From: Azospirillaceae bacterium
Lineage (GTDB): Bacteria; Pseudomonadota; Alphaproteobacteria; Azospirillales; Azospirillaceae
NCBI GenBank assembly: GCA_028277115.1
Contig: JANQHG010000173.1
Location: forward strand, 1 to 57,873
DNA length: 57,873 bases
Direction of reading: 5' to 3'
Part shown: positions 24,945 to 34,128 of the stretch, piece after piece
How positions within the stretch are numbered: the stretch's first letter is position 1
Layout of the letters: every line of letters starts with the position of its first letter
The notes under the pieces: generated by a model
What the model saw: the letters and a program-made list of their open reading frames with translations, nothing else
Database searches by the model: none
Told to the model about the DNA's origin: nothing
Position numbers and translations under genes: made by a program

Positions 24945-26477
24945 ATGCGCCACGTCGTCTTTCTGCTGGAACGGGACCTCGGCACCTTGTTCATCGACCG
25001 CCGGGTGCTGAACCAGGCGCGAACCTTCGTGCGCTGCGGCTGGGCGGTGACGATCCTGTTGCCGACCTACGGGCCCGAGGACATCGCGCTCGCCTATGAA
25101 GACGGGGTTCGGGTGCGCGCCTTCAGCCAGTCGAAGACGCCGCTCGAAAAGACCTTCATCAGCGAACTGACCGGCATTCCCAACCGCTTGATCGGCAACT
25201 CGACCGCGCTCGCCGCCGGGTTCGAGCCCCGGCTGAGCCAGGTCGCCGCCGGGTGGCCGGCACCCGGTCTCGACCGGATGGTGCCGTTCGAGTTTTTCGA
25301 CATCGATCCGGTCGCTTACCAAAAAAACAGCACCCACTTTTCGATCTTCCGGCTTTATATGCAGACGGATTATTATTGCCGCCATGTACCCACGTTAAAG
25401 CCGGACTTGATCTGGGTCGCCGATCATCATGGCTGCCGCGCCGCCTGGCGGCTGCGCCGCGACCACGGTATTCCCTATGTCCTGGATTTTCACGAGGTCC
25501 ATTGGGGGCAGGACTTCAAGCCGGTGCGCGAACGCACGATCGTCCACAAGGTCGAGGCCGAGGCGTGCCGCAGCGCGCTGGCGGTGACCACGGTGTCCGA
25601 GCTGTGCGCCGAGTTGCTGGCGCTCGATTTCGGGTTGGCGCGGCTGCCGATCGTGCTCAACAACGTGCCGGCGTTCGCGCCGGTGTCGTTCGAGGCCGGG
25701 CGCGGCCGCTTGGCGGCGCAGTTCGGGATTTCCGAGCGCGACCGGGTGGTGATCTTCCATGGCGGCCTCGGGGCCCGGCGGCGCAACATCGAGCCGTTGC
25801 TCGAGGCCCAGGCGGCGTCGGCGCCCGAGGGGCTGCACCTGGTGTTTCTCGGCAACGGCTCGGCCGAACCGGCGATCCGCGACGCGGGTCCGCGGGTCCT
25901 TTTCCACCCGATGGTCGATCAGCAAGCCATGGCCGAGTTCGTCGCCGGCTCGGACTATGTGCTGTTTCCCTATGTCGGCATGGTGCCGAACTATCGGTTT
26001 TCCTCCGGCAACAAACTGTTCGACGCGATCGTGCTGCGCCGGCCGATGATCGTCACCACCGAGCTCGACGACACCTGTCTCACCATCGAGGACCACGGCA
26101 TCGGCTGGACCACGCCGATGACCGGGGTCGCGGACATGACGCGCTGGCTCGCGCGCGCGGCGACCGGGCCCGCGACCTGGCCCGGGCTGGCCGAGGGCTT
26201 CGCCCGCGCCGAGACGGCGTTGGGGCCGGCGGTCACCTTCGGCCGGTTGGAGCGCCTGATCGCCGACATCGAACGGGCGCTCGGCGCCGGGCCGCCGCCG
26301 GCGCGCGCGACCATCGACGGCGAGCCGGCGCGGCCGCGCCGCTACCGGCGGATTCTGGAGCGTCGGCGCGACCTGGCGCTGGCGGCCGGCCGTTTGGGCC
26401 TGGCGGCGCGCATCGAGCGATTCGTGGCCGACCGGCTGCCGGGCAGAACGGGCCCGAGGCGGTGTCGGGAGCATTAA
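24945..26477 (+). CDS. GT-B glycosyltransferase, paralogue 1
   Basis: 510 aa, four bases after the fusion gene. MRHVVFLLERDLGTLFIDRR opens the N-domain. DLIWVADHHGCRAAWRLRRDHGIPYVLDFHEVHWGQ is the acceptor-side core and VVIFHGGLGARRRNIEPLLEA the donor-side strand of a GT4-like fold. KLFDAIVLRRPMIVTTELDDT takes the place of the usual E-x7-E nucleotide-sugar loop. It is clearly paralogous along its whole length to the minus-strand protein at 39544-41073, including matching LNQARTFV and RYRRILERRRDL-type C-terminal segments. It probably adds one sugar of the glycan. Confidence 0.85.
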   Translation: MRHVVFLLERDLGTLFIDRRVLNQARTFVRCGWAVTILLPTYGPEDIALAYEDGVRVRAFSQSKTPLEKTFISELTGIPNRLIGNSTALAAGFEPRLSQVAAGWPAPGLDRMVPFEFFDIDPVAYQKNSTHFSIFRLYMQTDYYCRHVPTLKPDLIWVADHHGCRAAWRLRRDHGIPYVLDFHEVHWGQDFKPVRERTIVHKVEAEACRSALAVTTVSELCAELLALDFGLARLPIVLNNVPAFAPVSFEAGRGRLAAQFGISERDRVVIFHGGLGARRRNIEPLLEAQAASAPEGLHLVFLGNGSAEPAIRDAGPRVLFHPMVDQQAMAEFVAGSDYVLFPYVGMVPNYRFSSGNKLFDAIVLRRPMIVTTELDDTCLTIEDHGIGWTTPMTGVADMTRWLARAATGPATWPGLAEGFARAETALGPAVTFGRLERLIADIERALGAGPPPARATIDGEPARPRRYRRILERRRDLALAAGRLGLAARIERFVADRLPGRTGPRRCREH

Positions 26478-26484
26478 CGATCAG

Positions 26485-26513
26485 TTAGCAAATTGGGCAC
26501 TAGTTGTTATGCT
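26485..26513 (+). promoter_or_regulatory. Candidate promoter before the radical SAM gene
   Basis: A locally AT-rich stretch follows the glycosyltransferase. TTAGCA (26485-26490) and TATGCT (26508-26513) are separated by 17 bases and each match four of six consensus bases of a housekeeping promoter. The gap to the next gene is longer than elsewhere in this operon, and base composition changes here, so a new transcription start is plausible. Confidence 0.35.
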
Positions 26514-26671
26514 AAGATAGATATCTACGCCCGTTTTATCCTCGGCCGCGTTCGCCTCCGAGGTCGCATCGGCCTCGGCGGAACTCGGTAACTCTAAGGG
26601 GGGCGGCGATTAGCAACCTCAAGAAATACCTGCTGCGGGCGCGTGACGGGGTTGCCGAGGCCTCGCGGCAG

Positions 26672-28117
26672 ATGCTGGCGGCGGACCGCCCGATCCGCGT
26701 CCTGGTCGTTCAGCCGCCGACCACGGGTGGTGTGCGCTCGCTGCTGCCGCAGATCGAGGAAGGCTCCGACGGCATCGGGTTCAAGCCCCCGCTCGGCGTC
26801 CTTTATGTGGCATCGATGTTGCGCGCCCACTCGGTCCACCAGGTCCGCGTGATCGACGCCCAAGCCCAGCGCCTGACCTTCGCCGAATTGCGAGCGGCGG
26901 CCCAAGACTTCGCGCCGCATCTGATCGGCGTGTCCGCCTGGACCGATTGGTGGTACCCTGCCTGGGAGACCGGCCGCCAATTGAAGGACGCGCTGCCTGC
27001 GGCGCATTTGTGCTACGGCGGCCCACATGTGAGCATATATCCAAAAGAAACACTGGCAACGCCTTTTGTCGATAGTGTGGTGGTTGGTGACGGCGAAGTT
27101 CCGTTCCTCTTTTTGGCCAACATGATCGCCAACAGTAGCGTCGATAACCGGATGCCCGGGCTGCACTTGGCGCAGTTCGGCGTCACACCGGCACCGGACG
27201 AGATTTATATTCACGGTGATCTTGATTCATTGCCCCTGCCGGATCGGACACTGCTACCGATCGCGAGTTACGGATCGGTCCTCAGTAAAGGCGACTTTGT
27301 CACGACGATGATCACGAGCAGAGGATGCCCACACCGGTGCACCTTTTGTAAACTGAATTTCCAAAAGAATATTGCCCGGTCTGCAGAGAGCGTCGTCGAG
27401 GAGTTTAAACAAATCGAGTCGCTAGGGATCAGGGAAGTCGAGATTTATGACGACACTTTCACCTGGAACCGCGGCCGCCTCAAGGCGATATGCACCGGCT
27501 TGATCGAGGCCGGCGTCAAAGTCGAGTGGGCGGTGCGCGACCGCGTCTCGAACTCCAGCACTGAACACCTGAATCTGATGGCGCGCGCCGGCTGCCGGCG
27601 AATCCATTTCGGCATCGAATCCGGCGTTCAGGACGTTCTCGACAGGATGCAAAAACGAATAACGTTGGATCAGTGTCGGTCGGCCGTCGCGGCCGCCAAG
27701 GCCGTCGGCATGTCTGTTCTGACATACTTCATGATTGGAAATATTGACGAGTCGCTTGAAGATATGGAGCAGACCATTCGCTTTGCGTTAGAGTTGGGTG
27801 CCGACTATGCTGAGTTCTCGATAACGATCCCCTATGCGGGTACCGAGATGTACGAGACCGCAATAGCGAAAAAACTCGTAACGCATGACTTTTGGCGTGA
27901 TTATGCCGTCGCTCCAGTCACCGATTTTATGCCCCAGATTATTGAGCAACATGCTGATCTTGGCCAATTATTGAAGATGAGAAATAGTGCGATCCGCCGA
28001 TTTTACTTCCGGCCGCGGTATCTGGTCCGTGAGATATCGAATCTCGCCTCGTTCGGCGAGTTTGTCCGCAAGGTGTCTATGGGCTTGCGTCTCGCTCGAT
28101 CGGTCTATGTGAAGTAA
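26672..28117 (+). CDS. Radical SAM enzyme with N-terminal B12-binding domain
   Basis: 481 aa from ATG 26672. IRVLVVQPPTT, KPPLGVLYVASMLRA, DFAPHLIGVSAWT and YGGPHVSIYPKETL form the cobalamin-binding domain. TSRGCPHRCTFCK (Cys 219, 223 and 226) is the CxxxCxxC cluster motif. EIYDDTFTWNRGRL and RRIHFGIESGVQDVLDRMQK are the standard downstream barrel motifs. The frame is open back to an ATT at 26609 that sits five bases after AAGGGGGG, giving an alternative N-terminus (ISNLKKYLLRARDG). Members of this class methylate unreactive carbons or do other radical modifications. The substrate here is presumably a sugar or a lipid carrier. Confidence 0.9.
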   Translation: MLAADRPIRVLVVQPPTTGGVRSLLPQIEEGSDGIGFKPPLGVLYVASMLRAHSVHQVRVIDAQAQRLTFAELRAAAQDFAPHLIGVSAWTDWWYPAWETGRQLKDALPAAHLCYGGPHVSIYPKETLATPFVDSVVVGDGEVPFLFLANMIANSSVDNRMPGLHLAQFGVTPAPDEIYIHGDLDSLPLPDRTLLPIASYGSVLSKGDFVTTMITSRGCPHRCTFCKLNFQKNIARSAESVVEEFKQIESLGIREVEIYDDTFTWNRGRLKAICTGLIEAGVKVEWAVRDRVSNSSTEHLNLMARAGCRRIHFGIESGVQDVLDRMQKRITLDQCRSAVAAAKAVGMSVLTYFMIGNIDESLEDMEQTIRFALELGADYAEFSITIPYAGTEMYETAIAKKLVTHDFWRDYAVAPVTDFMPQIIEQHADLGQLLKMRNSAIRRFYFRPRYLVREISNLASFGEFVRKVSMGLRLARSVYVK

Positions 28118-28223
28118 GAAAAAGGGCCCTGCCGCCTCCGAGCGCGCCGTCCGGCGGCCGACCGAGCTATTTGGTGATGGTAAGGCGCCTCGATACATCC
28201 CTTGATGTTCCGGAGACCAGGTC

Positions 28224-29081
28224 ATGACCCTCTTCGTCCTGCTACCGGCATACAACGAAGAACAGTCGCTCCCACCTTTGCTATCGCGGATAGATGCCTT
28301 CATGACGGAGGGTGGGCATTCTTATCGGATCATCGTGTGCAATGACGGCGCCCGTGACGGCACGGCGGCCCGGCTTGCCGAGCTGGCCGGTCGTTACCCG
28401 ATAGAGGTCATTCACCACAAGATCAATCGCGGCTTGGGCGAGTCCGTCCGAGACTTGATGGAACGGGCGGCCGAAGTCACTCAGCCCGGTGATGTCGTGT
28501 TCAGAATGGACTGCGACGATACCCACGATCCCAGCGTCATGGCCCAAATGCTGGTGAAACTCGACGAAGGGTATGATCTCGTCACCGCGTCCCGTTTCCA
28601 ACCGGGTGGTGGACAGGTGGGTGTCAGCAGCTACCGGGCATTCATCAGTTTCTGCGCGAATTTGTTAATGAGGCTTTTGTTTCCGATCCCCGGCCTGAAG
28701 GAGTACACCTGCGGCTTTCGGGCGTATCGGGCTGACCTGATCCGCGGCGCTATCGACGTATACGGCAATGATTTCATCCAGCTGAAAGGCCTCGGCTTCA
28801 CATGTACGCTTGAGAAGCTGCTAAAGTTCAAGTTGCTTGGAGCCCGAATGGCCGAAGTGCCGTTTGTTTTACGCTATGACCGCAAGGTGACCACGAGCAA
28901 AATGGTGACCAGTATCACCACTCTAGGATATCTGGTCATGACCGTGCTTTATTTCTGGCCGTTCGGCGGCTGGCTGTTCGTTTACAAACCACAGCGCCAC
29001 CGGCAGACCCGCACCGGGCGGAGCGGCGAGGCCGTGGCCAGCCCGAATGTGGCCGGCCAGAGCAAGGGTGTCGGGTCATGA
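28224..29081 (+). CDS. Family 2 glycosyltransferase (polyprenyl-phosphate sugar transferase-like)
   Basis: 285 aa. LFVLLPAYNEEQSLPPLL is the GT-A opening, RIIVCNDGARDGTA the nucleotide-binding region and FRMDCDDTHDPSVM the D-x-D-type metal site (about residue 95). The C-terminus has one hydrophobic stretch (LGYLVMTVLYFWPFGGWLFVY, about 230-250) and then a short basic tail. This layout resembles dolichol/undecaprenyl-phosphate mannosyl- or glucosyltransferases, which load sugars onto a carrier at the inner membrane. ATGA overlap couples it to the next methyltransferase. Confidence 0.87.
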   Translation: MTLFVLLPAYNEEQSLPPLLSRIDAFMTEGGHSYRIIVCNDGARDGTAARLAELAGRYPIEVIHHKINRGLGESVRDLMERAAEVTQPGDVVFRMDCDDTHDPSVMAQMLVKLDEGYDLVTASRFQPGGGQVGVSSYRAFISFCANLLMRLLFPIPGLKEYTCGFRAYRADLIRGAIDVYGNDFIQLKGLGFTCTLEKLLKFKLLGARMAEVPFVLRYDRKVTTSKMVTSITTLGYLVMTVLYFWPFGGWLFVYKPQRHRQTRTGRSGEAVASPNVAGQSKGVGS

Positions 29082-29938
29082 CCGCCGGGACGGCGAATAG
29101 AGTGGCGAGATCGCCGACGATAGACGACGTCAGGTCCTTTTGGGAGCGCAATCCCCTGTTCGTCGGGGAAAGCCTCCATGAACCGGGGTCTTTGGCTTTC
29201 TTTGAAGAACACCGAAGCACCATCATCGATGATTGCCTTGCCGGGCGGTTTGATGATCGCCTCTGGCCGCCGCCGGAAAACCGCGGAGTGGTGCTCGATC
29301 TTGGCTGCGGTCCCGGCTTCTGGACGACTGAGTTCCTGAGACGAGGGGTCGCCGACCGGGTGGTGGCGGCGGATTTGACCGAAGCCGCCGTTGGACTGAC
29401 CAAACGCCGTCTGGCGGTCTACGGGCTGACTGCCGAGGTTCGTCGTGAGAATGCCGAGGCGTTGACTTTCGATGATGAATACTTCGACCATGTTAACTGC
29501 CAAGGGGTTATCCACCATACGCCGACCCCGTCACGGGCGGTCGCCGAGATCGCACGCGTTTTGAAAACCGGCGGAACGGCCAGCATTTCGGTTTATTATC
29601 GGAACGTCTTGATCTCCAACTTCGGAGTTTTGTCCGCCCTGTTTCGGCTCGGCAAGGCCTTGGGCGTTCGAATGCCAGGCCGTGGCCGCGAGGGTATTCT
29701 GGGTGCCGCGTCAGCGGAGGAGTGCGTCAGGCAGTATGATGGCATCGATAATCCAATCGGAAAATCATACTCAAGGGACGAATCTATCAGATTGGCAGAT
29801 TCTCTTTTTGGTGTCCATGAGGTTTTTTATCACTTCTTCCCGTCTCGATCGCTGCCATTTCGTCTTCCGAATGCCATTCGTAGGTTCTTGGATCGGAATG
29901 TGCCCTTTTTGATATATCTTAACCTCCGCAAGCATTGA
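29078..29938 (+). CDS. Class I SAM-dependent methyltransferase
   Basis: 286 aa overlapping the GT2 stop. VVLDLGCGPGFWTTEFLRR is motif I, VVAADLTEAAVGLTKRRLA the acidic strand, and ENAEALTFDDEYFDHVNCQGVIHHTP motifs II-III. VLKTGGTASISVYYRN is the late strand. The second half is more variable and may bind the acceptor. Codon use is more AT-rich than at the left end of the island. It resembles the methyltransferase at 31527-32345 in layout. Likely an O- or N-methyltransferase of a sugar. Confidence 0.85.
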   Translation: MTAGTANRVARSPTIDDVRSFWERNPLFVGESLHEPGSLAFFEEHRSTIIDDCLAGRFDDRLWPPPENRGVVLDLGCGPGFWTTEFLRRGVADRVVAADLTEAAVGLTKRRLAVYGLTAEVRRENAEALTFDDEYFDHVNCQGVIHHTPTPSRAVAEIARVLKTGGTASISVYYRNVLISNFGVLSALFRLGKALGVRMPGRGREGILGAASAEECVRQYDGIDNPIGKSYSRDESIRLADSLFGVHEVFYHFFPSRSLPFRLPNAIRRFLDRNVPFLIYLNLRKH

Positions 29939-30273
29939 AGTTTTTTGGCATGGGCGATGAGGCGGTACGTCATGTTCGATCGGCCCTTGCCAGATTTGGT
30001 CGACCCCTTCCGGAGTCGGCACAATTGATCTGCTCGGCCCTCACCTCATGCCTGGAATCGCGCAGACGCACTTTTTCAACGCGAAAGCCATGATGAAAAA
30101 GATACACCAACCCACCCCCCTACCACTTGTTCAATCGAGGATGGCTGCTTGGTTTCTATTTTTGCCTATGCAATACCGTAAGAGAAGTAAAGCATGGGCG
30201 AGCTGTGATGAATTCTGACGCAAGGGGAGGGTGAGCATTTGCCTATCTGATGTTCTAACCTAAAGGAACCGCA
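29939..30273. other. Intergenic stretch without a gene
   Basis: 335 bases of mixed composition lie between the methyltransferase and the aminotransferase. I see no credible reading frame on either strand, no tRNA and no long palindrome. AAAGGA at 30263-30268 serves the next GTG start. A promoter for the aminotransferase is likely in the AT-rich part around 30120-30190, but I cannot name its elements. Confidence 0.6.
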
Positions 30274-31530
30274 GTGATCGGACGCCTCCGCTCTCCGGCT
30301 ACCCTTGCTGACCTTGCGTTTTCGGTGGTGCCGGGGCAACGCACTGATCTCGATAGGTTTGAACGGCAATTTGCCGAGGCGTTTGGGTTTCCTTATGGCC
30401 TATTTTTTTCCTATGGGCGTGGTGCATTATTCTGTTTGCTTAAGGCGTTGGCGTGGCGAAATCGGACTGTTCTTTGCCCGGCCTATACCTGTTCGGTAAT
30501 ACCGCACGCGATTCTACTCTCCGGCAATGTGCCGCGCTTTGTTGACAGCGGTCTAGACCATTTCCTGGTGCCGGCCGAGAACTGGCGTGCTGCGGTTACA
30601 CCGAGCACTACGATGGCTTTGATGACGCCGATGTTCGGTTACCCTCTGGATCGGCGCGGCTGTGAGTCCGAGCTCCGAAACGCAGCGCCGAGTTGTTTCC
30701 TGCTCTATGATGTCGCTCAGGGGTTTGGCGTCGAGGATCAGGACGGGCTCCAGACCTCCAATGCCGACGGAGCGCTGTTCGGTCTTGGGATCGGAAAGGT
30801 CATCACCACCCTCTACGGCGGTGTCCTGACACTGCGGGACGAGGCGCTTTTTCGCGAAGTCCGGGCGCTTCGGGACCGCACCTACCGACACCGCGGTTTG
30901 GGCCGCACCCTCCGGCTGTTGGCTTATGGTGTGGCGGTTGGTTTGGCGTTCCGCGAACCGACCTTGACGATTGTTGATCTTTTGGAACGCCGGACGCACC
31001 TGCTTGATCGTTTCACGAGTTACTATTATGCGACCGACCGACCGCGGCTTCCGGATGATGTCGAGACCCATCCAGTCACACTGCAGGCTCGCCTGGGTCT
31101 GCGCCAACTTCGGGACTATCCTCGCCTGATCGCCGAACGACGGCTCGTCTCGGAGTGGTATGAAACCCGGTTGAAGACCGAAGGCGTTCGAGTATTCGAC
31201 CACATCAGCCAGCCAAACTATTCGGTGTTCCCGCTGGCGTTGGCTCACCGACAAACGGTGATGGCCGCGATGCTCCGTCACGGCATTCAGATCGGAACCC
31301 TGATCGACTATTGCTGCGCCGACCTTCCGGGCTACGAGAGCCATGCCGGAACCTGTCCCCAAGCGGCTGGCTGGGCCAGGGGGATGATCAATCTCCCGAA
31401 TTGGCCAGGCCTTGGGCTGAGACGGGCGGGCAAGGTTGTCGAGGCCTTGCTGTATTGTCGTGAGCGTGCACCTGAGAGATTTCAAGCGTTTAACGGCGAA
31501 GACCTGGTTGGAGAGGGGGAGAACCCATGA
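30274..31530 (+). CDS. DegT/DnrJ/EryC1-type PLP aminotransferase
   Basis: 418 aa from GTG 30274 behind AAAGGA. FFSYGRGALFCLLKALAWRN and VLCPAYTCSVIPHAILL form the N-terminal cofactor-phosphate region. LLYDVAQGFGVED supplies the Asp that pairs with the pyridine nitrogen (D146), and FGLGIGKVITTLYGG the probable PLP lysine K175. It is longer and more divergent than the WlbC-like enzyme at 42298-43428. It probably installs an amino group on a keto sugar. Its stop is overlapped by the ATG of the next methyltransferase, suggesting amination followed by methylation. Confidence 0.85.
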   Translation: MIGRLRSPATLADLAFSVVPGQRTDLDRFERQFAEAFGFPYGLFFSYGRGALFCLLKALAWRNRTVLCPAYTCSVIPHAILLSGNVPRFVDSGLDHFLVPAENWRAAVTPSTTMALMTPMFGYPLDRRGCESELRNAAPSCFLLYDVAQGFGVEDQDGLQTSNADGALFGLGIGKVITTLYGGVLTLRDEALFREVRALRDRTYRHRGLGRTLRLLAYGVAVGLAFREPTLTIVDLLERRTHLLDRFTSYYYATDRPRLPDDVETHPVTLQARLGLRQLRDYPRLIAERRLVSEWYETRLKTEGVRVFDHISQPNYSVFPLALAHRQTVMAAMLRHGIQIGTLIDYCCADLPGYESHAGTCPQAAGWARGMINLPNWPGLGLRRAGKVVEALLYCRERAPERFQAFNGEDLVGEGENP

Positions 31531-32345
31531 CCATTGACGAAAAACACAATCGCCGTGTTGCCGATCATTACGACAAAACGCCTCAGTCCTATCCGGAGAT
31601 CAGTGGTGACCGTCTCAGTAGTCTTGATTGCCGGACATTTCGCCACTTCATGGACTTATGCGGGGCGGCCCAGACGGTCCTTGATGTCGGCTGCGGGACT
31701 GGCCGGGTCGGTCGCTACCTGGCACTCCATCTAAGACCACCGCGGCTGCTGTTTCTGGATATCAGCGCGGCGTCTCTCGCGATCGCCCGGGACGGATTTG
31801 AGCCGGTAAAAACAACCTGTTGTCACTACATTAACGCAGATATTCTTCATTTGCCAGTTGAAAACATCACCGCATGTACTTGCCATGGCGTAATTCACCA
31901 TACCTCATCTCCTCTTTGTGCTCTGGAAGAATTGGCCAATGCCATGGTCGAGGGGGGCGTGTTATATCTCGCGGTATATTCTCGATCTTGGTATACAAAA
32001 CTGCACAAACTATTTTCAGTATTCAGGGTTGCCAGGAAGCTTGGACATGAGTGGGTCGTCACGGTTTTTTTTGGGTTCTATTGGCCGCTTAGGTACGCCC
32101 TTCGTGTTCGCGAGACCGGCCGGATCTTGTGCCGGCCCAATATTCGTGCCAGCTTTGAAGACTTCGTCATGACGCCTTTTGCTTTTGGGTTTTCGGGGGC
32201 TGATCTCCACCAGCAACTCCGCCGCCAAAATCTGGAGGTCCTTAATCACGAGTTGATCAACTATGGCCTGTTGCACTGTTATGTACTAAGAAAAAATGTG
32301 ACATTATCTGCAGGCGTTACCGCTGACTCGGCAATTTTTCACTAG
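31527..32345 (+). CDS. Class I SAM-dependent methyltransferase
   Basis: 272 aa, ATGA-coupled to the aminotransferase. TVLDVGCGTGRVGRYLALHLR is motif I, LLFLDISAASLAIARDG the second strand, and NADILHLPVENITACTCHGVIHHTS the substrate-side loop. VEGGVLYLAVYSRSWYTK follows. The C-terminal third has LRVRETGRILCRPNIRASFEDF. The base composition is low in GC for this window. The last 29 bases run into the tail of the convergent carbamoyltransferase gene, so the two messages overlap. An aminosugar N-methyltransferase is a reasonable guess from the upstream partner. Confidence 0.85.
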   Translation: MTIDEKHNRRVADHYDKTPQSYPEISGDRLSSLDCRTFRHFMDLCGAAQTVLDVGCGTGRVGRYLALHLRPPRLLFLDISAASLAIARDGFEPVKTTCCHYINADILHLPVENITACTCHGVIHHTSSPLCALEELANAMVEGGVLYLAVYSRSWYTKLHKLFSVFRVARKLGHEWVVTVFFGFYWPLRYALRVRETGRILCRPNIRASFEDFVMTPFAFGFSGADLHQQLRRQNLEVLNHELINYGLLHCYVLRKNVTLSAGVTADSAIFH

Positions 32346-34038
32346 TAATAAAATTGCCAATACAGAGGGTATCTATTTTCGTTCTGAGAAAGCAATCGAT
32401 GGCATCGTCAGGTGTGCAGACAATCGGCTCATTGTCATTAAAGGAGGTGTTGAGCACGACCGGATGACCATGAATGCGTTCCAAGTGCTCAAGCAGAGCA
32501 TGATAACGCGGGTTCGTCTCTCTTGTTACAGACTGCGCGCGTGCCGACCCATCGACATGGGTGATCGCGGGAAACACGCTTCGCCACGGATCCTTCACCC
32601 AGCAAACCGTCAACATATATGGGTTATTGGACGATCCGGTGAAATACCGGCTATAAGCTTCCTCGGTGACACTCGGTGCAAACGGGCGAAACCACTCCCG
32701 ATGTTTCACTTTCCTATTAATAATTTCCCGCATCTCTGGGTTTTGTGGATCTGCGAGGATGCTCCGGGCCCCAAGGGCGCGAGGGCCATACTCCATGCGC
32801 CCCTGAAACCAGCCGACGATCTTGCCTTGATGGATTGCTTCGGCAGCCTCGGCTGCTACCTCCGCTGAGCGTCTGAAGGTGAGCCCTCGCGAGGACAAAG
32901 CCGCCGCAATCTCTTCGTCCTTGAATTCGGGCCCCGAATAGGCGGACCACTCCAGATGGGTAAGGTCGGTCCCATAGGCCACCGCGGTCAGGATCGCAGC
33001 TCCAAGCGCGTTACCGGCGTCGCCGCACGCCGGTTGTAAAAGAACCTCGTCGAAAACACCGGAAGCCTCGATCGCACCATTCATGACGCTGTTCAGGGCC
33101 ACACCCCCGCCCAGACACACGGTTCGGGCCCCGGTCAATCGGGCCGCGAGACGGGTAAGCTCCAGGCCAAGCTCGTTGGTCCGCGCCTGCAAGGCGGCCG
33201 CAAGGTCCATATGCGCCTGTCCGATCTCCTCGTCTCGGTCGCGCGGCCGGGTGCCCGTGGTTCTGCAAAATCGCGGCGAGACCCAGGGTTTTCGTCGCAA
33301 CGGGGTTACCAGGTTGCGCTGAAATAGGAAATAGGACAGATCAAGGCGGAGTGTATCGCCGGAAAACCGGGCAATTTTCCGCATCAATGGCAAAAATCGT
33401 CCAGGATCGCCATATGGGGCGAGCCCCATGACCTTTCCCGGACCAGCCGGCGGAGGGAACCCGAGATGGTCACAGACCGCCGAATAAAACAGACCGAGTG
33501 AGTGGGGATAGGGAAATGACCTGATGACCCGAATGCCGGCGCTACGGTCCGCCGAAGCAATGATGCCGGTCAAACCCTCTCCGGCACCGTCAAGGATCAG
33601 GCAGGCGGCCGACTGGCGGCCGGACGGATAAAACGCTGCGGCCGCATGGCAAAGATGGTGAGGGTGATGCCCAATTGGCGGGCGGTGTCCGCCCAATGCC
33701 TGGCTGATCTGGTCCCGAAGATTGCCAATCTTGACCAATCCTCTTGCGTAGTCCCCGCAATTCACAAGGGTATCAATAGGATAGCGTGCCATCCAACCGA
33801 GGCGGTTGGCCGCCCCGCGCAAGGGGTGCATATGATGGGCGATACGATCGACGTTACCGGGTTTGAGGCCGGCTGAGCGCAGGAGCCAGTCTATCGACTG
33901 GAACGGAAACCCCCAATCATAGCGAATGCGCGAAAAGCGTTCTTCTTCGACAATTCCCACAACTCGGTCGCCGACCAATAATGCTGACGCAGCATCGCCG
34001 TAGCCAAGGGTATGGGCGACAATTCCCAGAATATTCAC
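32317..34038 (-). CDS. Carbamoyltransferase (NodU/CmcH/TobZ family)
   Basis: 573 aa from GTG 34038 behind AAGGAG. NILGIVAHTLGYGDAASALLVGD and VEEERFSRIRYDWG are the N-terminal kinase-like part. HHPHHLCHAAAAFYPSG is the metal-binding histidine cluster, LILDGAGEG and LGGGVALNSVMNGAI the ATP site, and GWFQGRMEYGPRALGARSIL starts the C-terminal YrdC-like/carbamoyl domain. Such enzymes move a carbamoyl group from carbamoyl phosphate, through carbamoyl-AMP, to a hydroxyl of a sugar or antibiotic. It is transcribed together with the methyltransferase at 34129-35094 and converges on the + strand operon. Confidence 0.92.
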   Translation of the reverse strand: MNILGIVAHTLGYGDAASALLVGDRVVGIVEEERFSRIRYDWGFPFQSIDWLLRSAGLKPGNVDRIAHHMHPLRGAANRLGWMARYPIDTLVNCGDYARGLVKIGNLRDQISQALGGHRPPIGHHPHHLCHAAAAFYPSGRQSAACLILDGAGEGLTGIIASADRSAGIRVIRSFPYPHSLGLFYSAVCDHLGFPPPAGPGKVMGLAPYGDPGRFLPLMRKIARFSGDTLRLDLSYFLFQRNLVTPLRRKPWVSPRFCRTTGTRPRDRDEEIGQAHMDLAAALQARTNELGLELTRLAARLTGARTVCLGGGVALNSVMNGAIEASGVFDEVLLQPACGDAGNALGAAILTAVAYGTDLTHLEWSAYSGPEFKDEEIAAALSSRGLTFRRSAEVAAEAAEAIHQGKIVGWFQGRMEYGPRALGARSILADPQNPEMREIINRKVKHREWFRPFAPSVTEEAYSRYFTGSSNNPYMLTVCWVKDPWRSVFPAITHVDGSARAQSVTRETNPRYHALLEHLERIHGHPVVLNTSFNDNEPIVCTPDDAIDCFLRTKIDTLCIGNFITSEKLPSQR

Positions 34039-34128
34039 CTATCGCTCCTTGCCTGTGCGAGCAGCCGTGTCAATACTTTGCCACTGACAAAAGCGGATCA
34101 GGAACCAAAAAGCCGGCCGCGACGTTCC

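Noticed and set aside
21512..24994. A 1160-codon open frame on the minus strand
   Set aside because: It lies fully antisense to the deacetylase-like genes with clear motifs. Its translation is rich in Arg, Gln, Pro and Gly without any fold signature, as expected from a GC-rich shadow frame.
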